Below are positions 1 through 4,340 of a DNA stretch of 5,304 bases, piece by piece; the stretch's first letter is position 1, and every line of letters starts with the position of its first letter. Under the pieces are notes generated by a model. The model ran no database searches. It worked only from the letters and a program-made list of their open reading frames with translations, and was not told the origin of the DNA. Source of the stretch: Candidatus Woesearchaeota archaeon (GTDB taxonomy: Archaea; Nanobdellota; Nanobdellia; Woesearchaeales; JAGVZT01); assembly GCA_019323665.1 (NCBI GenBank), contig JAHWHA010000099.1:1-5304 (forward strand), written 5' to 3'. The translations under genes and the position numbers were made by a program.

Positions 1-350
1 AGGTTATGCTGTTTGTTGCTGAATCCTGGAAGTATAAACTCTATTCTGTTTTAGTAAAAGAGTTTGATAAAACAAGAGACTTCAAGAAAATAATGGATAC
101 TGTAATGAAAGATGAGGATTTGAGGCAGCATGGCAAAGATGCAACAAAGATAATCCAACAGCTTATAAAAAGCGGTAAAACAATAGAAGCGCCTCTCTCT
201 GCTGAAATTGAGTTGCAAGTGCTCAATGAGAGCAAAGAATTCTTGGAAAGAGAGTATAAATGCAAGGTTGTTGTGCAAAAAGCAGCTGATTCTAAAGAGG
301 TAAAGGCTAAGCAAGCGCTGCCTAGCAAGCCTGCTATTCTCGCAAGATGA
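1..350 (+). CDS. leuS: Leucyl-tRNA synthetase, archaeal type, C-terminal fragment (5' end outside window)
   Basis: This is the last ~116 codons of a class I leucyl-tRNA synthetase, which charges tRNA-Leu in the cytoplasm. The frame is open to the left edge (codon at 3-5 is GTT), so the ATG at 6 is probably internal. The visible part is the archaeal C-terminal domain: a WKYKLY helix, a segment around KKIMDTVMKDEDLRQHGKD, a helix ending in KEFLEREY, and the closing KAKQALPSKPAIL, which matches the A-x-P-x-KPAI ending I know from archaeal LeuRS. In the Pyrococcus horikoshii enzyme this domain contacts the long variable arm of tRNA-Leu (established knowledge). The catalytic and editing domains lie off-window. 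The stop overlaps the next start by 4 bp (ATGA), so translation of the two is probably coupled. The family call is firm; intactness of the rest cannot be judged. Confidence 0.9.
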   Translation, partial: VMLFVAESWKYKLYSVLVKEFDKTRDFKKIMDTVMKDEDLRQHGKDATKIIQQLIKSGKTIEAPLSAEIELQVLNESKEFLEREYKCKVVVQKAADSKEVKAKQALPSKPAILAR

Positions 351-874
351 AAATTAAAGGTAAGCGCATCAATCTCCGCAGACTAAGAAGGAGTGATGCT
401 AACTTCATTTATGAACATGCAAAAGATAAGGAGATTAGCAAATATACACAGGTGCCTCATCCTTATACAATTGAGCATGCAAAAAAATTCATAAATGAAA
501 CCCAGAAAAAGATGCGGGAGCGTACAGATTATTCTTTTGGGATTGAGCTCAAGGAGACTAAAGAGATTATTGGCATGATGAGCCTGATGAAGGTTGACTG
601 GGCGAATATGAACGCTGAGGTTGGCTATTGGTTGGGCAAGAGCTATTGGCGCAAGGGCTACACATACGAGGCTCTTAAAATGCTGATTGATTTTGGGTTT
701 GATGATTTAAAAATACACAGGCTTTGGGCAAGGGTTATACAACCAAATATTAGCTCTGCCGGTTTACTGCGTAAAGCAGGTTTCAAACAAGAAGGTGTGC
801 AGAGCAAGGCAATTTACCGTGAAAATAAATATTGGGATATGTTGATGTTTGGGTTGGTAAAAAATGGAAGATGA
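347..874 (+). CDS. GNAT family N-acetyltransferase, RimJ/RimL-like
   Basis: This 175-residue protein is a complete single-domain GNAT acetyltransferase, which moves an acetyl group from acetyl-CoA to an amine. It starts with the typical strand GKRINLRRLRRSDA (5-18). Motif A lies at about 90-115: a strand with EVGYWL, then YWRKGYTYEAL (100-110), which fits the R-x-x-G-x-A/G pyrophosphate loop except that the last small residue is T106. Motif B contains N134-I-S-S137, then LLRKAGFKQEG (140-150), and a conserved aspartate near the end (D164). This pattern is that of RimJ/RimL and related N-terminal or antibiotic acetyltransferases; the substrate cannot be told from sequence. The start is set by the ATGA overlap with leuS and no Shine-Dalgarno sequence is visible, so reinitiation after leuS is likely. 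It overlaps the Nudix gene by 11 bp. Family call strong, substrate unknown. Confidence 0.9.
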   Translation: MKIKGKRINLRRLRRSDANFIYEHAKDKEISKYTQVPHPYTIEHAKKFINETQKKMRERTDYSFGIELKETKEIIGMMSLMKVDWANMNAEVGYWLGKSYWRKGYTYEALKMLIDFGFDDLKIHRLWARVIQPNISSAGLLRKAGFKQEGVQSKAIYRENKYWDMLMFGLVKNGR

Positions 875-1352
875 GATTTTCCCCGTTGTTGATGAGCAAG
901 ACCAAGTGATTGGTTCTGCCACTAAAACAAAGGCAAGAGATGACAATCTGCTGCATCGTGGAGCTGCAGTTCTGCTTGAGAATTCTAAGGGTGAGATTTT
1001 TGTCCACAAAAGAACAATGACAAAAGAAGTTGCACCCGGCTTATATGATGTCCAGGTTGGTGGTGGTGTGCGGTTTGGTGAGAGCTATGAGGAGGCTGCC
1101 AAGAGAGAGCTTGAGGAAGAGGTTGGCATAAAAAACCCGAAGCTCGAGTTGCTTTTTGACTACAGGATGCGGTCAGCCAGAACAAATGCCTGGTTAAGAG
1201 TGTTTAAGTGTGTGTATGATGGCAAGCTAAAGCTGCAGAAAGAGGAGATTGAGCATGGGGGGTTTGTGAGCTATAAAGTCCTTGATGAGATGCTCAAAAC
1301 AAAAAATTTCTGCAAAGACGGAGTGCAGATTCTAAACAAGTATAAAAAGTAG
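864..1352 (+). CDS. Nudix hydrolase, YfcD/IPP-isomerase-like subgroup
   Basis: This 162-residue protein is a Nudix hydrolase, expected to cleave a nucleoside diphosphate linked to another group using divalent metal. The Nudix box is perfect, G-x5-E-x7-REUxEExGU: G67, E73, R81, E82, E85, E86, G88, I89. The start EIFPVVDEQDQVIG, then LLHRGAAV (29-36) and PGLYDVQVGGG (58-68), resemble the YfcD branch near type I isopentenyl-diphosphate isomerase. The isomerase catalytic cysteine would fall in the segment before the Nudix box, which here is DVQVGGG, so I do not call it an isomerase. The start lies inside the GNAT gene (11 bp overlap), placing it last in the leuS operon. The gene ends in a lysine-rich tail whose A-rich codons face the SRP RNA 3' end. 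The stop codon touches the last base of the SRP RNA gene on the other strand. Family call strong, substrate unknown. Confidence 0.9.
   Translation: MEDEIFPVVDEQDQVIGSATKTKARDDNLLHRGAAVLLENSKGEIFVHKRTMTKEVAPGLYDVQVGGGVRFGESYEEAAKRELEEEVGIKNPKLELLFDYRMRSARTNAWLRVFKCVYDGKLKLQKEEIEHGGFVSYKVLDEMLKTKNFCKDGVQILNKYKK
1295..1348 (-). terminator. Oligo-T termination tracts for SRP RNA, antisense to Nudix codons
   Basis: Going downstream from the SRP RNA 3' end on the minus strand, there is a TTTTT run four bases on (complement of 1344-1348) and then AAATTTTTTG (within 1295-1309). Archaeal RNA polymerase terminates at such T-tracts without needing a hairpin. Both lie inside the Nudix reading frame, where the complementary A-runs encode lysine codons near the C-terminus. 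That they terminate the RNA is inference from position. Confidence 0.5.
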
Positions 1353-1623
1353 GCAAGCATGCCCAAAGATGGACATATGCAAAAATGCAGGCAACCCTAG
1401 TCCTTTCTTGGCACTGCGACCCTGTAAGCGCCCTTGAATATAATTAATGCTGCTTCATCCCTGACCTGACATGGTTCTTATAAACAGAAGCCCTGCAGGA
1501 CAGCACTTCATTGTCCAGACCAGGACCTGGCATTCATGCAAAATGCCGCTCCCTGAGCTTCGATCCCACCGTAAAGCCGGTTTATGGTTACAGGGGACGG
1601 CTAACCCCCCAATCTAGCTTGCC
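1352..1623 (-). ncRNA. ffs: Archaeal signal recognition particle RNA (7S RNA)
   Basis: Read on the minus strand, this ~272-nt stretch has the landmarks of archaeal SRP RNA, the scaffold that binds SRP19 and SRP54 and targets membrane and secreted proteins. The ends pair as helix 1 (GGCAAGC at 1623-1617 with GCTTGCC at 1358-1352), which sets the boundaries. The Alu domain has a GGGG/CCCC helix, the conserved UGUAA turn (1588-1592) and an ACCG/CGGT helix. Helix 6 is GTCCTG..GGACA with TGTCC..CAGGGC, capped by a loop containing GAAG, a GNAR-type loop as SRP19 recognises. Helix 8 has GTCAGGTC, a GGGA tetraloop (GNRA class) and GAAGCAGC (1470-1449), the SRP54 site, closed by ATG/CAT and TATAA/TTATA pairs. 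I could not fully pair the long helix 5 by eye. Length is slightly below the ~300 nt typical of archaea. Exact ends are uncertain by a few bases. Confidence 0.93.
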
Positions 1624-1647
1624 TTTGCGAGTTTAATATTTAAAGAG

Positions 1648-1661
1648 TTATAAAGTTTTGC
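1648..1661 (-). promoter_or_regulatory. TATA box and BRE for SRP RNA
   Basis: On the minus strand the bases read GCAAAA then CTTTATAA, a purine-rich BRE-like element followed by an archaeal TATA box. Its centre lies about 28 bp from the SRP RNA 5' end inferred from helix 1, the expected distance for archaeal RNA polymerase. A nearer AT-rich patch (1634-1645) is too close to the start to serve. Confidence 0.7.
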
Positions 1662-1696
1662 ATATGAGGATATATGAAATCAATATATTTCCTGGA

Positions 1697-1712
1697 GAAA
1701 AATATTTATAAT
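1697..1712 (+). promoter_or_regulatory. Promoter of the dockerin surface-protein gene
   Basis: A purine-rich GAAAAA precedes ATTTATAAT, a good BRE plus TATA pair. Transcription would begin near 1732-1738, giving a leader of about 30 nt that carries the Shine-Dalgarno sequence. It lies back-to-back with the SRP RNA promoter, 36 bp away, so the two units are transcribed divergently from one short AT-rich region. Confidence 0.6.
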
Positions 1713-1752
1713 ACAAACCTAAAAAAAGCTTAACAAACACTATTTAAGCAAA

Positions 1753-1759
1753 AAGGAGG
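1753..1759 (+). promoter_or_regulatory. Strong Shine-Dalgarno site
   Basis: AAGGAGG ends six bases before the ATG at 1766 and is a near-perfect match to the usual 16S rRNA 3' end. It is the only strong ribosome binding site I see in the window. Other genes start by overlap or appear leaderless. It fixes the start of the downstream gene and suggests high expression. Confidence 0.85.
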
Positions 1760-1765
1760 TTTAAA

Positions 1766-2521
1766 ATGCCTAAAGAAAAAAAGGATTTTACAAATTTTTT
1801 TTTAGTGGCAATCGTTGGAATTGTGGCGGTTGTTGGGATTGTGGTGATGCTTGTTAGCAGAACAAGTGCTCCGAGTGCTGTGCCTGTGTACAGTGAACAG
1901 CCTGCTGCGGTTTATGCTGAGGAGCCGGCATATGCAGAGGGGTTTGGTCTTGCTGATGAAGAGATGGCTGCTGAATTTATTTATGATGAAGAGGGAAATC
2001 TGTTAGGGGAGGCCTATATTACTAATCCAGAAAGCGGCATATCTTTAGGTTGTACAGATTTTGATAACACTCGAATAACCCCCTCTGGTTTACTTAATCC
2101 CTCTTACTACGTAAAGGCTAAGGTGGTGGGCTTAGATAGAAGCGGTAAATTTAAGACGGTTTATGATTATTGCTGGAATAGTGTTTTAATGGAGGCAGTC
2201 TGTTCTCCACCTGATGGAAATGTTAATCATCCTTATATTGCTTATTGGAGTTCAGTAATTGACTGTCCATTTGGATGCTTCAATGGTGCATGTGTCTACC
2301 CTAAACCTCCGTGTGGTAATTATGGTGATATTGACCTGGACGGGAAGATTACTTCCATAGATATGAATGTAATAATCGCACAAGCAATGGGTAGAATAAC
2401 TCTTAGCAATGAGCAGAAATCAAGAGCGGATGTGGATGGTGATGGTCAAGTTAAAATCGGTGATGCCACGCTCGTCTATCAGCTAATTTACGGGAAAATT
2501 AAGAGTTTTCCTGTTTGTTAG
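1766..2521 (+). CDS. Membrane-anchored Cys-rich extracellular protein with C-terminal dockerin domain
   Basis: This 251-residue protein has a short basic N-terminus (KEKK) followed by one hydrophobic segment (about 11-30), so it is probably anchored with its C-terminus outside. Residues 33-70 are an Ala/Pro/Glu-rich stalk. Residues 95-178 form a Cys-rich region: CTD at 96-98, SYYVKAKV, DYC at 134-136, C146, and CPFGCFNGAC at 167-176. Similar patterns recur, as I recall, in DPANN surface proteins. Residues 183-251 form a type I dockerin with two calcium loops: D188, D190, D192, T196, D199 and D222, D224, D226, K230, D233. Dockerins bind cohesin domains in extracellular assemblies; no cohesin is encoded here. 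C183 and C251 bracket the dockerin and could form a disulfide clasp. There are eight cysteines in all. No catalytic domain is visible. It is monocistronic, with its own promoter, Shine-Dalgarno and terminator. Partner and role unknown. Confidence 0.88.
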   Translation: MPKEKKDFTNFFLVAIVGIVAVVGIVVMLVSRTSAPSAVPVYSEQPAAVYAEEPAYAEGFGLADEEMAAEFIYDEEGNLLGEAYITNPESGISLGCTDFDNTRITPSGLLNPSYYVKAKVVGLDRSGKFKTVYDYCWNSVLMEAVCSPPDGNVNHPYIAYWSSVIDCPFGCFNGACVYPKPPCGNYGDIDLDGKITSIDMNVIIAQAMGRITLSNEQKSRADVDGDGQVKIGDATLVYQLIYGKIKSFPVC

Positions 2522-2528
2522 AAACTTA

Positions 2529-2557
2529 TTTTTAATAATTTTCCTTATTTTTTTATT
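2529..2557 (+). terminator. T-rich archaeal terminator after the dockerin gene
   Basis: Eight bases past the stop codon, three T-tracts follow each other (five T at 2529-2533, four at 2539-2542, seven at 2548-2554). This is the usual form of an intrinsic archaeal terminator. It separates the surface-protein gene from endA. Confidence 0.7.
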
Positions 2558-2592
2558 TAAGTCTTATTTGAATTTATTATAAAAAAGCAAAC

Positions 2593-2600
2593 TATTTAAA
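2593..2600 (+). promoter_or_regulatory. TATA box of endA, implying a leaderless mRNA
   Basis: TATTTAAA is centred about 27 bp before the ATG at 2624 and no Shine-Dalgarno sequence is present. That spacing puts the transcription start at or within a few bases of the ATG, so the mRNA is probably leaderless. An alternative TATA-like patch at 2573-2581 would give a leader of about 20 nt. Confidence 0.55.
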
Positions 2601-2623
2601 CACTCATATACTCGTTTTTAGCT

Positions 2624-3334
2624 ATGGCCAGAACCAAAAAGAAAGCCAAGAAAAGGGCAAAACCAGCAGAGAAGCAGAGCAAGAAAGCTAAAAAGAAGTC
2701 TAAAGCCAAAGTTGATGCTGGAGAAAAAGTTGATATAGAAATAAAAGCTGCAGAGATTGAAGAAAAGCAGGCAATACCTCAGGATTCTAAAGAAGATAAG
2801 CCCAAAAGGGTTGTTGTTAATGGTGTTTTCACTGATGAAGGCGTTTTGACAGAGGATTGTGATGCTGCCCGTGATCTGTGGAACCAGAGCTGTTATGGCA
2901 AGATAATTGATAATGGCAAAGTGCAGCTCTCTATGTATGAAGCGCTTTATCTTGTTGAGAAGGGGCGCTTAAAGGTGAGTGATAGGCGCAACAAGGAGCT
3001 TGATCTTGATGGTTTCATGAAAAAGGCCCGTAAAACGCAGCCAAACTTCTGGACAAGATATGCTGTCTACAAGGATATGCGCAACCGTGGCTATATTGTG
3101 AAGACTGCCCTCAAGTTTGGGGCTGATTTCAGAGTATATGACCGTGGCGTTAAACCTGGTGAAGACCATGCTCGTTGGGTTGTTTATCCTGTGCATGAGA
3201 GCAATGTGTTAACATGGCACGAGTTTGCTGCAAAGAACCGCGTTGCGCATTCCACAAAGAAGAGGCTGATGATTGGGATTGTGGATGAGGAGATGGATGT
3301 GACTTTCTACGAGATCAAGTGGATACGTCCTTGA
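2624..3334 (+). CDS. endA: tRNA-splicing endonuclease, one-domain archaeal type with Lys-rich N-terminal extension
   Basis: This 236-residue protein is the archaeal tRNA intron endonuclease, which cuts bulge-helix-bulge sites in precursor tRNA (and rRNA), leaving 2',3'-cyclic phosphate and 5'-OH ends. The catalytic triad is visible as Y172 (RVYDRG), H182 (EDHARW) and K213 (HSTKKRL). The spacings of 10 and 31 residues equal those of Y115, H125 and K156 in the Methanocaldococcus jannaschii enzyme. The N-terminal domain (about 62-145) includes YEALYLVEKGRL. The C-terminal strand is VDEEMDVTFYEIKW. The core of ~175 residues fits the homotetrameric (alpha-4) class of about 180 residues. Residues 1-60 are extra: residues 3-29 are almost all Lys, Arg and Ala, and 31-60 are charged. 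No Met occurs between 1 and 104, which lies inside the conserved domain, so the tail belongs to the gene unless a non-ATG start is used. The tail may bind RNA (inference). The gene is probably leaderless. Confidence 0.95.
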   Translation: MARTKKKAKKRAKPAEKQSKKAKKKSKAKVDAGEKVDIEIKAAEIEEKQAIPQDSKEDKPKRVVVNGVFTDEGVLTEDCDAARDLWNQSCYGKIIDNGKVQLSMYEALYLVEKGRLKVSDRRNKELDLDGFMKKARKTQPNFWTRYAVYKDMRNRGYIVKTALKFGADFRVYDRGVKPGEDHARWVVYPVHESNVLTWHEFAAKNRVAHSTKKRLMIGIVDEEMDVTFYEIKWIRP

Positions 3335-3338
3335 TTCC

Positions 3339-3354
3339 AAAAATATATATATAC
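3339..3354 (+). promoter_or_regulatory. TATA box of the winged-helix/Mrr-like gene
   Basis: AAAAATATATATATAC lies just after the endA stop, centred about 29 bp before the ATG at 3376. No Shine-Dalgarno sequence precedes that ATG, so a leaderless transcript starting at or near 3376 fits. This box would lie inside the coding region if the earlier ATG at 3319 were used, which argues against that start. Confidence 0.6.
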
Positions 3355-3363
3355 ACTCTTTGC

Positions 3364-3369
3364 TTTTTT
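3364..3369 (+). terminator. Possible T-tract terminator of endA
   Basis: A run of six T followed by C-TG-TTT lies 30 bp after the endA stop. It could end the endA transcript just as the next one begins. It is short, so read-through into the downstream genes is also plausible. Confidence 0.35.
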
Positions 3370-3375
3370 CTGTTT

Positions 3376-4323
3376 ATGGATAACAGACAGCAGGTGCTAA
3401 GCTTTATTCGTCTTAGAGGCCCAACTCTGCCTGTGCATGTTTCAAAGCACATCAACACCTCAATTTTAATGGCTTCTGCGGTTATGTCTGAGCTTGTGTC
3501 AAGGGGGGAGTTGAAGATATCAAACCTCAAGGTTGGTGGTTCGCCATTATACTATATTAAAGGCCAGGAGCACCAGCTGCAGAAGTTCTCTGACAAGCTG
3601 AATGCAAAGGATAGGCAGACATACCAGCTGCTGAGTGAAAAAAAGATTTTAAGAGATAATGAGCTGCAGCCACTGCAACGTGTTTCGCTCAGGCAGATTA
3701 AGGACTTTGCGATACCTCTCAAGGTGAAGATTGGCGATAATACAGAGATCTTCTGGAAATGGCATATGCTCTCTGATTCAGATGCTGAGGCTTTGATCAA
3801 AGAGTCTCTGAGAGCTGGACGCAAGCTTGAGAGAGAGCTGCAACAACCTGCAAAACAACCTGAACCAGAAAAGGTGGAAGAACCTATAAGACAACCGATA
3901 AAGAGCGAACCTCAAGAACCAAGCAAGCCTAAACCAACACAGCAAAAACAAAGGGAAATTTCAAAAGAGCAGCACAAACCTGCTAAGAGGTTTGTTGACA
4001 CAACCTCAAAAGACCAATTCCTAAAGAGGGTCTGGAATTACTTTTCAAAGAACAGGATTGAGGTGCTCGAGCAAGAGGTTGTGAGAAAAGGCTCTGAAGT
4101 TGATTTTGTGATAAGGCTGCCGAGTGCTGTAGGCTCATTGAAATATTACTGCAAGGCAAAAAGCAAGCAGCGCAGCAATGACACTGACCTGGCAGCAGCA
4201 CTTGTACAGGCTCAGCAAAAGAATTTGCCTGTCATCTACTTAACAACAGGTGTGCTTACAAAGCGGGCAAAAGAGATGCTAAACAAGGAATTCAAAGCTG
4301 TTGTTGTTAAGACTATTGACTAA
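3376..4323 (+). CDS. Uncharacterised winged-helix protein with C-terminal Mrr-like restriction-endonuclease fold
   Basis: I do not recognise a named gene. I choose the ATG at 3376 (315 residues) over the ATG at 3319, because the extra 19 residues are hydrophobic, overlap endA and span the TATA box. Residues 3-62 look like a winged helix: a helix from RQQVLSFI, the turn GPTLPVHVSKHI, a recognition-type helix SILMASAVMSELVSRGEL, and a wing around VGGSPLYYIKG. Residues 75-132 may be a second, less clear winged helix (KDRQTYQLLSEKKIL ... IFWKWHML). Residues 156-205 are a Pro/Gln/Lys/Glu-rich linker. Residues 211-315 resemble Mrr-type nucleases: helix DQFLKRVWNYF, then GSEVDFVI with D243, strand KYYCKAKSK (256-264), and VIYLTTGVLTKRAKEM (286-301), like the Mrr V-T-T-x-x-x-T-x-x-A segment. 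Mrr usually has Q/E-C-K, whereas here it is Y-C-K, so cleavage activity is doubtful. fen follows 17 bp later. DNA or RNA binding is likely; function unknown. Confidence 0.75.
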   Translation: MDNRQQVLSFIRLRGPTLPVHVSKHINTSILMASAVMSELVSRGELKISNLKVGGSPLYYIKGQEHQLQKFSDKLNAKDRQTYQLLSEKKILRDNELQPLQRVSLRQIKDFAIPLKVKIGDNTEIFWKWHMLSDSDAEALIKESLRAGRKLERELQQPAKQPEPEKVEEPIRQPIKSEPQEPSKPKPTQQKQREISKEQHKPAKRFVDTTSKDQFLKRVWNYFSKNRIEVLEQEVVRKGSEVDFVIRLPSAVGSLKYYCKAKSKQRSNDTDLAAALVQAQQKNLPVIYLTTGVLTKRAKEMLNKEFKAVVVKTID

Positions 4324-4340
4324 GATTTCATAACATTAAA

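Noticed and set aside
764..1185. Minus-strand open frames opposite the GNAT and Nudix genes
   Set aside because: They are low-information, Ser/Cys/His-rich translations typical of antisense shadows, and the plus strand carries clear enzyme motifs.
864..1352. Type I isopentenyl-diphosphate isomerase
   Set aside because: The general layout is similar, but the isomerase active-site cysteine segment is replaced by VGGG, so a generic Nudix hydrolase fits better.
1353..1640. Treating the region after the Nudix gene as an empty or degraded intergenic stretch, or as a tRNA cluster
   Set aside because: The minus strand carries SRP RNA landmarks (UGUAA, GGGA tetraloop with GAAGCAGC, pairing ends). 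No tRNA T-loop or acceptor-stem pattern was found.
1766..1855. Class III (archaeal type IV pilin) signal peptide in the dockerin protein
   Set aside because: The N-terminus is basic and followed by a hydrophobic stretch, but it lacks the usual cleavage context with Gly/Ala then Gln/Asp/Glu before the hydrophobic segment; a simple membrane anchor is the safer call.
1766..2521. Cellulosome component
   Set aside because: There is a dockerin but no glycoside hydrolase or carbohydrate-binding domain and no cohesin gene in the window.
3840..3990. Tandem DNA repeat in the Pro/Gln-rich linker
   Set aside because: The CAA/CCT/AAA codons recur, but no regular repeat unit was found; it is a low-complexity linker.
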